The notes beneath the pieces were generated by a model. That model was not told where the DNA came from. It saw only the letters and a program-made list of their open reading frames with translations, and searched no databases. A stretch of 64,000 bases of DNA from Margaritifera margaritifera (lineage: Eukaryota; Mollusca; Bivalvia; Unionida; Margaritiferidae). The stretch is from contig JAQPZY010000789.1 in the NCBI GenBank assembly GCA_029931535.1, positions 62,001 to 126,000 of the forward strand, in the 5' to 3' direction. Positions 13,377 through 51,034 of the stretch are shown here, piece after piece; within the stretch, counting starts at the first letter, position 1; each line of letters opens with the position of its first letter. Both the position numbers and the translations under genes were made by a program.

Positions 13377-13825
13377 TCGTTTCTATTGATTTCAAAAGTA
13401 ACGCCTTGTTGAATTTTAGCTAATTGGAGGAAAGGAGACATGAAAATAATTCTGAAACAAAGCACTAAAGCATCACAGTACTGGATAGGAGTTGTTGGTC
13501 ACATTTGGTTGGACAAGACAAGGGGATAAATGGGTGTTAATTCTTGAGAAGGAGATCTAACCTAAATGTCCGCTTGAACTCCCTGTTGAACAAAGACAAC
13601 AAATACTAGTATCCGATGAAACAGAGATGTAAACACTATAAAGCAATAAGACTAATCATGAGCAGATATCATGATATATTTCCACTATTTGAATGGTCTA
13701 TTTCTTAATATTTGTATGTCAAATCTGCTATTATTAATGGACCCTTAGTCATTTTTGGAATGTTTCATTTTGTACAATTAATGTACAATTGGCTCATAAA
13801 CCCCGCCAATCCTAGTCATAAGTAC

Positions 13826-14530
13826 TAAACGGGGAAGCGTGCATACGATATATTTTCAGAAACGTGCGATCAACTTGGAACTTGTTTTGAGTACATGGAA
13901 GTTCGAAAATACTCAGCCAGAGGACATCTTAAATTCGGTCCTATTACCCGACTTGCTTAAACTAGATTATGAAGCATCTTTATGGATTCAAATTAATGTA
14001 TATGCATCGCACATACCAACTAAAGATCTATAAACAACGGGTGATTTATTTGAAATATATAGTAGTTGAAAAATCAAAAATACCTGAATCTTTCCCCGCT
14101 TAGCAACTCCACTTTATTATTATGTTGTAATGACCAGGTAAGTAAATATCTATGCATAAAACATAACTAATTGATTTGAAAGTCTACCTGAGTATGAGAC
14201 AAGCGATACATATGCATTGTGTGAGCAACTACATTTAATAAACGCTAAACGCGGAAGGGGGGTGAGGGAAGTTTAACAAATATTTTCATAAACCTGCAGT
14301 CAAATGGACATTTGATTGAAGTACATGGAAGTTCATATGGAAATCACCATATTAGTGGATAGTATAATTGTATGCATGATCTATAGCTAACAGTCACCTG
14401 AAGCATATAAAAAGCATCTTGGTGGACGCACATAATTATATGCATAATACATGGGCACATACCACCCAGAGATTTGTAATGAACCTTGATTTGCTTGAAG
14501 AACATAGTAGTTCATGGAGAAGAAAACCTG
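13826..14530 (+). repeat. Two diverged ~270-bp copies flanking the 146-bp repeat
   Basis: Shared ordered landmarks are ACG-GGAAG, GAAGTACATGGAAGTTC, GAAGCAT-TTTATGGA versus AAGCATCTTGGTGGA, TATATGCAT, CACATACCA and ATAGTAGTT. Identity is modest. The short open frame at 13839-14033 lies in copy 1 and is probably not coding. Confidence 0.65.
14091..14236 (+). repeat. 146-bp direct repeat, copy 2
   Basis: Near-identical to copy 1, 860 bp away. It is bracketed by two diverged copies of another segment (13826-14085 and 14246-14530). Confidence 0.93.
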
Positions 14531-16040
14531 AATGGTGCATTTAATAATATACAGATGCACGTATTTGAAATGGGGACCTCCCAACAATGGGCGACTTGCT
14601 TGAGGTATAATGCACGTAAATGTTTAACTTAATTAAGGTAATATCAGCTTTGATAACACAATCTTGCACTATCTAAATATGAACATCTTAGAATCTAGGG
14701 ACCTGCTTTGATGTACTATTGTCAAATCCTTGATGCATAGATGGCACAGCTAAATACATATCGAATGGGTATCTGCTAGTTACTGGGAACATTGTGGAAG
14801 TACATCATAAAATAACTTCACTGGTATTTAACACAACTGTACACATCTCAGAAGGGGACATACTAGCAGCATGGGCTTTATTGGTTCGTGCCTTTACCCA
14901 AATTGTAGTCATTTAAGCTAGTTAATGGAACCTGGTATAAATATAGTCCATTAGAGGAATCTATTTCGATTAAATTGACCAAAGGGTAGTCAAATCACTA
15001 CATATTATTATCCATAATATTTATGACTTGAGGTGTGATGTGGGGCATAGATGTGATCTAAGAAAATTACATGACATGTAGACCTATAAAACGTTAACCT
15101 AAACTTAACTTGATTAGAAAATAACAAATCTCCACGTCTCAAATGCTGACCTGACAAGTATAAAAGCAGAAGACATTGTAATCCTGTTTATGTTTATGCA
15201 TCTATCGTGTCTGCTCTATAACTTTATACCCATTTCAGATAAATAGAGGAATTCTGATGTACTTATGGTCCATTACCAAAGGGTGGGTCGTGTACAACAA
15301 TGGCTACCCTAACTGAACAGACTTAATGAAATTGAATAAAAGGTAATCTAATCACTGCATTGTCATTTTAGATGGTCCATTCGTCCTATATTCAAAGTCA
15401 GGTCCACATGTCTATTGTTTATGTAATGACTGATCTATTGTTTTCACGTTTTGTCCAACTCGGTTAGGTGAATTGAATTTGCATGTTGAAGCAAATAAAG
15501 TTGACTATTGATGGACGCACACAACCAGTTTATACACACCGTCACAGTCTAAGTGCTTAACAAATAGGTTTAGAAGTCCATATAAGTCAACGAAGAAACA
15601 GCGAGACTGATAGATGGGGAACCAATCACCTGAAATGTGTAAATAAAGTGTAGATATATGTATGCAATTTAATGCAGAAGGAATAACTCTCAAGATTTGT
15701 CATATGTATTAATGGCTCCATAAAGAAGAAGAGAGGTACATTCAAACACGTGTATGTGTCAGAGAGAAAAAATATTTCATATTCTTGTAGTTACATAGTT
15801 TTAATTGATTAATACATATTTATCTTTGCAACTGCTGGGAACCACAGCTCTTGTGAAGATGTAGTCACATGTTGAAAGTTGTTGGATTGGTGGGTACCAA
15901 TGGCTAGTTCAGGCATTTTTAAAGGATATGTTATGTTGGCTACAAAGAGAAAGTCCATTCACCTGAAATATAATATTGGGTCCAGACCATGTGAAAATAT
16001 GATGGATACCAATGCTAAGTACAAACATCAGTACTATTTA
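14531..16040. other. Intergenic; further diverged repeat-like sequence
   Basis: Faint matches to the 13.8-14.5 kb unit (for example TGATGGACGCACACAA near 15510) suggest old repeats. No gene seen. Confidence 0.4.
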
Positions 16041-16187
16041 GGATCTCAAATGAGTAATGATTTAGTATTGAATTTATAAAACGAGTTAAATTATTTCCAG
16101 CTTTTGCGAGCCTTGGAGAGCAAAAGCTGGAAATTATTCAACGAGCTTCATAAATTCAGTATTAAATCATTACCCATTTAAGATTCT
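16041..16187. repeat. Near-perfect ~70-bp inverted repeat (long hairpin)
   Basis: The left arm (about 16041-16111) and right arm (about 16118-16187) are reverse complements with few mismatches. The core TTATTTCCAGCTTTTGC / GCAAAAGCTGGAAATTA is perfect, with a loop of about 6 bp. It could be a tiny foldback MITE or a hairpin RNA locus. Confidence 0.88.
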
Positions 16188-19100
16188 GTTTATCACATAG
16201 ATTTTATTTAGAGTGGAAAGAAAGAGAAAGACAAACACGTCTTTTTAGGCATTTCATTCTGGCTCAGCCGCTGCACCTTTCAATTCTTGCGCGAAAGTAG
16301 TCCCAGACACGAGTTGAAGTAGTATTTAACAGTTTGATAACAAATAACGTTTAGAAATATATATATATATATTTAAAATAACAAAAGAGCAATTGTCCTT
16401 GTAATCAATAGAACATTTGTCGCGAACGGGATAATTGTTCAAACTTGGACCGCCCGCTGGAAATTCCTATGTGTTCTTATATAGTTCAGTTGGTTAGGTC
16501 AGCTATAATGAGTAACTGTAGCGCCATATACATTAATTTGTATGTGGCTGTTTAAAAAGTGTCCACCGAAGGTTTCCACCATAGACATTCGCCACAGACG
16601 CAGTATTGGATTTGCATAAGAAAAAGTATTCCAGTTGACGGATATTTCTCTGAAGGGAGTATTACTGGATGCAGAAACTGTGCTCGATGTAGAAGTGTTG
16701 CCGAGAAATGAAGAGATTTGCCGGCACTGATTTGTATTTACTTGGCTGTAGTTATTAAGTCACTGGATGTTTCTGTGAATGGATATCTACATTATTTGAT
16801 TTGAAAGAATGTTATGGTTATATAACTTTTTGTCAGTTGGAAGACCGGCATTTGTCAAATTGTTTTTCAAAAGAGAGGTGAGTTTATTTAATCCTGTCGG
16901 TTGACATTCTAACCATGCTTGTTATGGGGTGGGGTGCGAGTAACTTGTTTGGACACCCCCCGGCGATCTATACATTGACCGATACTCATAATTTCATTTG
17001 TAACGAGCCCATGTGGGGTAAATTGGCCATATTCCGGCAGGCATAAACTTTATTTTCCAGTGCCCCTTGGGCAATCGATTGGAAAGATGGCCGCCAAGTT
17101 GTTGATAGTAATACTAAAAAAAGGTTCCAGAAGGTGAGGCAAGGAAAATTCCCACGGTCGCAGCCAATCAGTAATTAGAATACTGCGCAATAATGTCATG
17201 GGCATTTTGGACCAATCAAATTCACCTAAAGTGATATGTTAACAGGTTGATATATGAAAAATATTAAACTGCACAAACTATATGTAAGGTGTACCAACTA
17301 TGTGATAATATTATTTGTATTGTTTTGCCTGTTTGCTGAGCTGGCAGCACATACCAGTTCCATTGCCCATCCATGGTGGCAGCGTCATCGTCCTCAACAA
17401 TTACCGGTACATTGCTAAGGTAAATGTTAACCTTTTTCTTCTGATTCATAACTGGACGTGTGTGCCTTAGGTGATCAGAGTGTATAGAATTACAAATAAA
17501 GAAACACGCAGGGTCCATATGGAACTGAACTATCCGGAAAAAATAACATCACTCCTCAGTCCGATTAAGGCAAAGTTAACTAAACAAGGGACAAGTGTGT
17601 GTTAATAGTTAAGAATGTATAATGTTCAAAATAGTAGCTTTCAACTTCTGGTGTTGTATATTGTACATATTAGATACTTAAAATAATTCTAAAATACTAT
17701 TAAAACTTTATCAAAAATACTACAACTTTTCTTTTTTTGCTCCACCACACCTGTTGAATAAAACAGTTACGACAACCTCAAAATTAGTTTTTACTTAAAA
17801 TTCGGCAACTGATTTTATACTAAAAGTCATCTTTACATACAGTGTTTGGATGCAATATTGGATGCAGTGATTAATTATGTTAGTAATACACCTGAATATG
17901 TCTAATGAGTTATAATTTGCTTCCAACTGGGTTCCGAAAGTTAATTCTTTTTTAAAGGATCATGTGTAAATTCTCAGCGGGAATTCCTTACATAGCTGTG
18001 CAATGTCTGGCATTTATGACTATCACATTATCCCCAAAAATTAACTGGATAGCATAAAATGTATTTTTTCACTTTCTTTCTTCCTCTTTGAAGGGAAACT
18101 TAACACAAAATTGACGTTTTACTTTGATTAATAATGCACTGTATTCAAATTGGAGAGGTGGGGGGCGGAAGATGGCGTGAAATAAAACTAGGGCGAAGTG
18201 AATATAGCTGTTTGGTCGTTTTTAGTAAAAAAAACATACTTGAAGGCGACTATTTCACCCGTATCGCCCCCATGGCCTGGACCATAGCTTGTGTCCTTTA
18301 TCGCTTACATCATAACATATGACATAATTGTCACGGTCCAGTGACATTAATTAAAAATGTTGTGGTAAATATGAACTATTTAGTCATGGGCCTTATGCAT
18401 AGATAATGAACTAATTAATTTTAAGATTCTACATATGACATTCCTATTTGGCATTTGATTAGTACTTATTGGAATCAACGCGATACCAAGTACCAACTGC
18501 CATCAAAGTCTATGTGGTCTTGATGTTTACTGGCAAAATAGTCAGCAAGCAAGAAGAAGTGTTCCACGGAACTTTTGTTTCCTTTATGTTCCACAGAGGA
18601 AAACATAACTTCATACCCACCCACCCAATGTTGAGTTCTGACACTCCCATTTCCCCATTTTTCTTCGTGGAATAGCCCTTACCTGTCTTGACCATCATGA
18701 ACACATCATTAGAATTGTTTGTAAACAATGTTCATGAGAAATAAACTAGTGCCCTGACATTATTGTATTAATAACATTAGGTTAATCAAATCATTGTGTA
18801 CCCACTATTTTTATTGTCCAAAGTTATTGAGTTAACAAAGTAATAGTTGAATAGTTGATGGATTTGGACTTCTCCGAAAATTAAATTTCGTTAACAAAAC
18901 AATTTTGTTGTTACATATGATTTCATCTAAATTTTATTGGACCCCTGCTCAAAACGAATTTATTTGGATGAGTACTTAAATAACCTTAGTTAATCTGTCA
19001 CAGCTTCCATAACTGTACAATTTAGTTTAAATTTCTCTGCAGATATTCATAATAAGACATTGAAATTTGATACGTGTTTTTAACAGTATATGGTACATCA

Positions 19101-19861
19101 TATAATTAAAACTAACCACTGTCTTACATACGTTTGTCTGTCTGTTCCATTGTTTCTATCCGTAACAATGCATCAAATAATGACCGTCAAATATTTTCTG
19201 GTAGCCATGAATATATTATCTTGAAATTTGGTATGTGATTTAGCACTACCTTGTATATATGATATTCAAACTGAGACATGCCACTCGTCAAGTTTGTGAA
19301 GATAAATACATTTGGAGTTGGAGTATTTGTTAGCATGAAGCTTACAGTTTTTTTACTTTCTTTTTCTACGGCTGAGCCAATAAGTTAAAATCGCAGATGA
19401 AAAACACGGTTAAAATATGAGTTCTTTTGTCGTCGTACATATCACTGTTTTACCAGTGTACAAATGAGATGTTGTGAAATTTGTTTTTCCCACGTGTGCT
19501 CATCGGACATCCTAGTTCTGTACACTTAAGTACTTTTACTTTTCACAACCACTTTGCGAACTTTGAGAAAACTTTAATCATTGATGCAGTTTGATATTCA
19601 AGGGGATTTGCATTCAGATGAATGATCTTGCCCTTGGTTTAAAATTTTAGAGAACAAATATATTAGAAACGGCATAGAATGATGAAACATAGTTGCATCA
19701 GTATCAGATGGCATCTTTTTTGTTTAACTGAGTGATTTTTTTCCCTTCCTTCAATATTAGTAAAGGTCCTTTCCCAAAATGAAAGTTCACATGCTTAGCT
19801 TAAAAGCGCATGCTAATATCCGAACGATGACATGTACATATATGCCCCCATTATTTGTTAT
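16188..19861. other. Intergenic; two weak exon-like candidates only
   Basis: Two short exon-like pieces, neither linkable to anything: plus 17085-17138 (ATGGCCGCCAAG start, GTGAGG donor) and minus 17361-17418 (TTTACCTTAG acceptor, VPVIVEDDDAATMDGQWN, GTATGT donor). The rest is AT-rich with no recognisable content. Confidence 0.35.
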
Positions 19862-20995
19862 ATTACCTCGAAAGATGCATGTCACATCATCATGTATGAT
19901 ACTATCTAAACAGGGACATGGACACAAATGTTACCTATCATTTGGTATATTACCTTGAAAATAAGTGTCGCTAATATACCAAATTATAGGGGTATCTGTG
20001 TACATATCCACATGTCGATAGTATCATACATGCTGATGTGACATGCATCTTTCAAGTAAATTACCAAACTATGGAGGGCATATGTATGCTGAAGCATTTC
20101 TCTTGTCTCATACATACATGCATGTATGTAACAAACAAAATGGGAACATGTATCTTTCAAGGTAAATTACCAAACTAGTGGGTACAAATGTTCATATGTC
20201 CTCATTTTTATAGTATCATGCATCCTGGTGGTGTCATACATCTTTAAAGTAAATTACAAATGATAGGGGACATTTGTCTGCAGGTCAGAGTTTGGATATT
20301 GTCATACATACTGATGCCTGCATGAGACATGAAAATGGGTACATACATCTTTCACTGTAAATCACCAAATGAATATATGTGTGCATGTCCCTCCTTGGAT
20401 AATATCCTACATGCTGATGCATGTATGAGACAAAATGGGGACATAGATCCTTCAAAGTAAACAAGCAAATGATAGGAGAGATCTGAATACATTTTTCCAT
20501 TTGCAAAATATCATACATGACGTTGCATGTGTGAGACAATCAAAATGGGGGCATACATATATCAAAGTAAATTATCAGATGATATGGAACATTTGTGTGA
20601 ATGTCCCACTATTTGTATACTGTCATTGATGATGATCTGGTCATGGATCTTTAAATATCAACTATTCAGTAATAGGGAACATCGGCGTTCATGTCCCCAT
20701 TTGGATAATATCATGCAAGATTATTGTTGTATGAGACAAACAAACTGGGGACATACATTTGTCAGTGTTAGTTATCTCATGATAGGGGACATCTGTGCAT
20801 GTCCCCATTTGGATACTATCTTACATGCTGATGGTGTCATGCGTCTTTCAAGGTAAAATAAGAAATGATAGGGGACATCTTGGTGCATGGCCCCATTTCG
20901 ATAATATTATACATATTGTATGAGATAATAAACTGGAGACATACATATTCAAGGTAAATTACCAAATGATGGGGTACATCTATCTTAAAGCATAC
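19862..20995. repeat. ~100-bp minisatellite with an orientation switch
   Basis: About ten diverged units carry GATAGGGGACAT-TGTGCATGTCCCCATTT, GATA-TATCATACATG-TGATG, GAGACAAA-AAATGGGGACATACAT, CTTTCAAGGTAAATTACC. The spacing of ACCAAATGATAGGGG cores is 94-106 bp. The first ~100 bp (19862-19965) are inverted relative to the rest, making a large palindrome centred near 19970 (19862-20060). Overlapping open frames are artefacts. Confidence 0.85.
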
Positions 20996-22346
20996 ATTCC
21001 AGGATCCGCTCACAAATAGTTTTATTCACCTATGTCGAATTGTTGAAGCAGCATGGATTCTCAAGCATGCGTATCCCAATTAAACTGCATGTAGATGTTG
21101 GGAGGGGTAACTCTAATACGCAGACAACATATATATTCAACATAGTTTAACATCAACTATATCCGCATGATTTAATCAGATTTTTAAGTTATCTTGAACC
21201 GCCGATTTGTCTTGGACTGACATGTCTTTTTTACCATTATCGATTGTTCTAACAATCAATTATTTGGATTGAATCTGTACCTTCTTTTGAGTGCAGAAAA
21301 TCAATATTTGTCTTTTTTGTTTTTGTTTATATGATATATTAAATTATATGTATGTTCCAAATTCATATATTTGTCTTCAAATTTTATTAAACTTTAGTCT
21401 GAAAGATTTTTTGTGCAGAACTTCTTTTGAATAAGATTTTTTTATATTCTTAAGAATAACAACATCTTCTTTATCCAATAGATAAAACCATTCTAATATA
21501 GGCTCCATGAATATGGATTTAAGCGCGTTAATATCTGGTATAAACATTTCACATGCGATACCTATGTAATTTTACTGTGAAATATGTATATCCTTTATTA
21601 GGAGTTATTTTACTCTTCAAGATGTGCTCTTTTTATGGTAGTATACATGAAAAACATTTATTGATGTGTATATTCTGTGTTCTCTAAATTGAGAAGTTCT
21701 CTAAGATCAGGCCACCTGAAAGATTCTATGTGATGCATTGCCTACATTTGTAATGTGAGCTCTAAAGATATATAAAGATGTCCGCCTTTAGGGAGTTTCA
21801 TGCAGCAGTTCCAGTTTGCATGAATGGCATGTGTGTGTTTGAGTGTGTCTACATTTAGGCGTCAAAAACAAAGAAGTAGATAGTAAAAAGAAAGGAGTAT
21901 ATGGTACAAAACTCTGCAATGTGATTGTTCATTTTAAAATGAAAGTTTAATTCTGAATACGATTGAAACAACACTTTTAGTACATGCACACAATTTGATT
22001 TCGGAAAATTTAAAGGCCATCTCGGTTGTGTACCTTATCAGGCATACTGTTAACAACTGCAAATTAGAAACTTTAACAAAATTGAAAAATAAAATACCTT
22101 GTACAACTACTACTAAAAATACTCTTTTACTATTAAATATGATTATTTATCCACTAGAATTTGTAGTCGAAAGATTCATCTCTGGCGACAATTCTTTTTC
22201 ATAGTTATTAAATGACATATGGAAATCAGCTCAATTGGTTAAATTTGCACACATGAGAATTAGTTGTTGCAAAGCTTTCGCCGCATCACCCTATTAAAGT
22301 GTTTCTTTAAACTTTTGCTACATTTCGATTCAACCAACAAAACTAA
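20996..22346. other. Region downstream of the receptor gene; nothing recognised
   Basis: AT-rich sequence without repeats, splice-flanked frames or TE motifs I can name. Confidence 0.45.
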
Positions 22347-22352
22347 TTTATT
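22347..22352 (-). promoter_or_regulatory. Possible poly(A) signal abutting the stop codon
   Basis: The minus-strand hexamer AATAAA follows TAG with no gap. If used, the 3' UTR would be only about 15-35 nt. A more distal signal is equally possible. Confidence 0.4.
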
Positions 22353-47013
<24,661 letters not shown>

Positions 47014-47096
47014 TGCTTGTTTCTTGTCTTCTTTATTCTTAATTTGATGTCTCTTTATTCGATGACTTCTTTATGAAAGAGGCATAAGTAAGACCA

Positions 47097-47104
47097 TTTT
47101 TATA
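47097..47104 (-). promoter_or_regulatory. TATA box of the WSC-receptor gene
   Basis: TATAAAAA on the minus strand lies 84 bp upstream of the ATG. A start site about 30 bp downstream would leave a 5' UTR of roughly 55 nt. In the duplicated copy near 56.33 kb the matching position reads GATGAAAA. Confidence 0.45.
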
Positions 47105-47174
47105 CATCGTGGTACACAAAGAGGGTGACGTAAAACAGCTTAAATGGATAGTCACACTGGAAGATAGATTTGTA

Positions 47175-47178
<4 letters not shown>

Positions 47179-47219
<41 letters not shown>

Positions 47220-47277
47220 TATATACATACACATATATATACATATGTGAACTGCATTTTACGTCTAAAAAATCTAA

Positions 47278-47312
<35 letters not shown>
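47179..47312. repeat. (TA)n tracts upstream of the receptor promoter
   Basis: Two (TA)n blocks (47179-47216 and 47280-47312) separated by ~60 bp. A (TA)n also sits upstream of the duplicated first exon near 56.4 kb. Confidence 0.93.
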
Positions 47313-47314
<2 letters not shown>

Positions 47315-49735
47315 TTGATTGAACATCAAAAGATTCTTTTGATTCCATAAAACATAAGTATTACCTTTTTCCTGGCCTTTGAAAGAAGTTTATGGTATAG
47401 TACTAAACGTACGCACAATATGTTAAAGCAAAATTTGTCATGTTAAAACTGTATTGGCAGTAGAATGATTCTAAGTTTTATATCGAACGCAGAACATATC
47501 ACAACGATAGAGACCATTTATACCTGCTTAATATGCAACATGCAATACATATACACCTCAGTATGTGCATGCATTATGTAGACACCAAATAGAATATACA
47601 CATACAGTTACATTAGATGATGCCATCATATATAATATAGGCAATATAAAGTTACTGGCATACATTTGATGGGTTTATATTGCCTCTCACGTTTTTTTTC
47701 CCCATCAGAAGTATGAAAAATTGGTAATGTTGTGGTTTATTTTTATTTTCATTTCAGTAAAAATTCTCGAAAATGTTTACATATTTCCGCCAAGGGAAGG
47801 AAAATGCCTCATGCATGACACTAGATATAAATTCCAGGCACAAACGGACCAACAAATAACGCATCACTCACAACTACAAACGTTTTCACTGATTATATCA
47901 ATACCATGTAGTGAAAGTCTTGTATCAATTGTGTCTAGTATATCAGGTATATTAGCTCAAATAATAGTCTCGAACTTGGGCTATCTTGTTTTGTTGACTT
48001 TGCTAAAGTACATAAACTATTTGTTGACAGATATTATTCAGAGAATGTTATTACATACAAAGTAATACTTACATCGATTGCTACAGCTTCACCGTTAAAA
48101 TGAGTCCGCTTTTCCGGGCAGAAAATAGAATAAAATAACATATGGCCTCTTGCTGAATGCACCAAGTTAAGATCCAAATCAGATTCAGGAACTTTCCATC
48201 AAATAAACCCGTCCCTTGAACTTCAAGCTTTGTTAAAGTTCTTGGATGCACATGTAACATCAATTCAACCACGATGACTAACGGGAGAAGCGTTTAAAAA
48301 AATTCAATCGCGACGACATCAGAGACGCGTCGCTTTAGTAACCACCCTTATCTACTCTAACCAGCGTGCTCGTCTAGCCAAGGACAACGCATGTCATGTG
48401 AAAAAAGAAACTTGTTCAATTAGGGATAGGCTGTATTAACAACGTGCAGTGTTATCAGACATCCCGACATGAGCAGTAATCCCCATTGATCCCTTGGTAA
48501 CCTGATTGTGTAAACACTTTGCATATTTTCCCATGGAACTACAGTGTGTCCCTTGAAAGAATTTACCCACCCCCAGGCTGAAATTATGATTGGTACAATT
48601 TAAGCTTCTTCTTTTGAAAGCCATATTCAGATGAGAAGTCCAACAGATTTCCTCAAAAAAATCTATATTTATAAAAAACTTGATTAACTACAACGACGAT
48701 AGTTTTCTTCCATCATTCTAGTGGTGATAAGTAGAACAACTTGTCGAGAGAGAGAGAGAGAGAGGTGGTGGTGGTGGTTGTGATGGCTGTATTTATATTT
48801 ACGTGTGCTTGTGTATCGATGATCATGCACATACATTGACATATTCCCAGTTTTACTTATAAGACAGGCCCTAACAAGACCATGATAACTGCGAATTATT
48901 CAAAGTGAAAATCACAACTGTATAATCCATAGGATTTAACAACATCAGGTCTAGCAATAGATTTTATGAAAGGGACCAATGGTAATTTTATGGATAACTT
49001 AGATAAATGTGCTTCCTGTATTTTTCAATCTTAAAAAAGGACACGTTTTTATATTGGAGAGATACGTGGGATTAAAAATAATCTGTTGTTAATGCCTTAA
49101 AGTTTCGTCAGCTGAAATTAGAAGACATTCAATACCGTTCTACTCCTTTGCATTAAATATCATAGACATATCAGTCGTACTGAAACTAACACTTTCCCAT
49201 TTTAATTTAAGAAGAGATGGTACTGTAGTCAGTCTTACGCTTGACAGCACCCTCAATGGGTGAGGGTAGAGTATTGACCAAAATATATCTTTAAACTTTT
49301 GAATTTTTTTGTTCGTTATGATCCTTATTTGTATAATTTTAATACGTAATGGCAACAATGTTTCGTATCAATTTTTTAATCTAATAAATAAAAAAACATA
49401 CATTTCAAATAGTAAGACAAGGTCAACCTCTATAAACTATAAGTAAATTTTGTTTCATTTTGATTAATTATAATTTGTTTATTTGTTTGTTTTGATTTTC
49501 CTATTTTGTACAAACAATGTTAAAGTGGTGAAAATATTATTGGCACCATGTCCCCTCACATGAAACTCAAAACCTCATATGTATTATGTAACTAGATAAC
49601 AAAAGGAGAATCGCATATATACAGAGAGAGAGAGACAGACAGAGATAGAGAGACCCATACTATATTTTCACACGATTATACAATTATTAGCCTTGAATGC
49701 CTGTGAAATTAATAAAACACACCTCATTTAGCAAT
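47313..49735. other. Intergenic; nothing firmly recognised
   Basis: It contains an AG-preceded plus-strand open frame at 47758-48065, a possible minus-strand donor near 48072 and a short (GA)n/(GGT)n at 48749-48780. None can be linked to a gene. Confidence 0.4.
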
Positions 49736-49960
49736 AGAGCCTCAGAGGTTCAGTGATTAGTGTGTCCCTTGGGTGATCAGAAGGGTGTGGGTTTGAACAT
49801 GCACTTCACTCTGCTTGACTCGGCACGCACACACCACACACACACACACACACATTTTATAAATGACACGGTTACAAGAAGGCTGTTACGCCTTTGATAA
49901 GATTGCCTGGGGTCAATTACTCTGCCGATGTATTGTGCTGGTAACCAAGATCAACCTTTC
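49736..49960 (+). mobile_element. tRNA-derived SINE
   Basis: An A box-like GAGGTTCAGTGATTAGTGTGT and a B box-like GTGGGTTTGAACATGC lie 30-35 bp apart, followed by a (CA)n tract and a non-tRNA body. Pol III internal promoter geometry supports a SINE. The 3' end is uncertain. Confidence 0.68.
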
Positions 49961-50309
49961 AAGTTGTATTTGGTAAACACAAGACAACAGATCGTGCGAC
50001 TCTTAAGAAAGATAGCAGAACATCGATTGTTTGTTTTCTCAAAACTTATTTCCCTAAAATTATCCATAGGTCAAAGGTAATGGTTAAGTTAAAACAATGG
50101 GATCAGGCCCCTGGTCCATCAAAAGGACTTAACTAAAAGATTTGTCTTAAATATTATATTTTACTTAGGTTAAAAAACTGTTTTAAATTTTGGATCATGA
50201 GCAATTATATTAGCTAAATTTCAGATGAAGTCACATTCAGTCAGAATTTTCATCTCATTGGACTGAGACAAATATCTGTCAGACTTATGTTTAACCTAAG
50301 GTCTGAAAA

Positions 50310-50690
50310 ATGACGGATGTTTTGACTCAGTTTAGCCTTTTAAGACGACGGGACGACAATACTAGTGTTAGGAGAGCGTTTAAGGACACTCTCAATCCGT
50401 TGGAAATGTACTTGGACAAAACGTTGTTCGTCATGCACATGTTTAGTTCACCAATGATAACATTTATGATTGAATTAATCTTTGAGAAATCTTGAACATC
50501 CAACACGATCCTTTAGTTTACCACCCTTAATCCAGATATTGTTATTTCTCCGCTTTGTCACCACCAGAGCGTTCCACTAGGTGACTTCATTATCGAGACA
50601 ACAGCAATTTAATGTGTCCAAAGCTTTGGAAAACTTACTGCAAGATCTGCCGCACGATTTGTTAATTTTCCCAGGGTCAGCAAGATGCAT
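50310..50690 (+). pseudogene. PIF/Harbinger (HARBI1-like) transposase fragment
   Basis: Frame one reads RRRDDNTSVRRAFKDTLNPLEMY up to ITFMIELI, resembling the N-terminal NPLE-x-YDD and helix-turn-helix region of HARBI1-type transposases. A shifted frame then gives LPPLIQILLFLRFVTTRAFH and later VSKALENLLQDLP and FP, matching the LPP-x-QVL-x-ALRF-x-AtG-F and FP landmarks. The DDE nuclease part is missing, so it is a truncated relic. Confidence 0.68.
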
Positions 50691-51034
50691 ATGTAAAAAA
50701 ATAAAAAACACTCCACACAATTGTTATTGTTTGTTCTAGACTTATAGCAAATAAAACCAGCCTTTAGTATATAAAGATCTGGTATTAATGTGTTTATAAA
50801 CGCGCGCTGATTATTTTACCATAACCTTGTAACTATTTTCAATGCCTTATATCCCACTGTATTTAAAGTTTGTACATCTAAAACAGATTATATCAATTTA
50901 TACGACATTTGAGATTTTATCGTTCATGGGTATTAAGTTTTTAGTTGCTAAACGATATTATTTGCTTGCTTTTACAGATCACTCAATGATTTCACCTCTG
51001 TCCACGCGAGTTCGCGTCTCGGCTTGACCAACAT

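Noticed and set aside
20285..20856. Open frames of 84-109 codons on both strands
   Set aside because: They lie entirely within the ~100-bp minisatellite and only repeat its sequence.
47758..48065. Plus-strand open frame after a TTTTCATTTCAG acceptor
   Set aside because: No upstream exon, no family resemblance and an AT-driven hydrophobic composition.
48072..48140. Minus-strand segment with a perfect GTAAGT donor between the duplicated and the real first exon
   Set aside because: The frame (CPEKRTHFNGEAVAID) matches no receptor exon, and its phase does not follow from the exon-1 copy.
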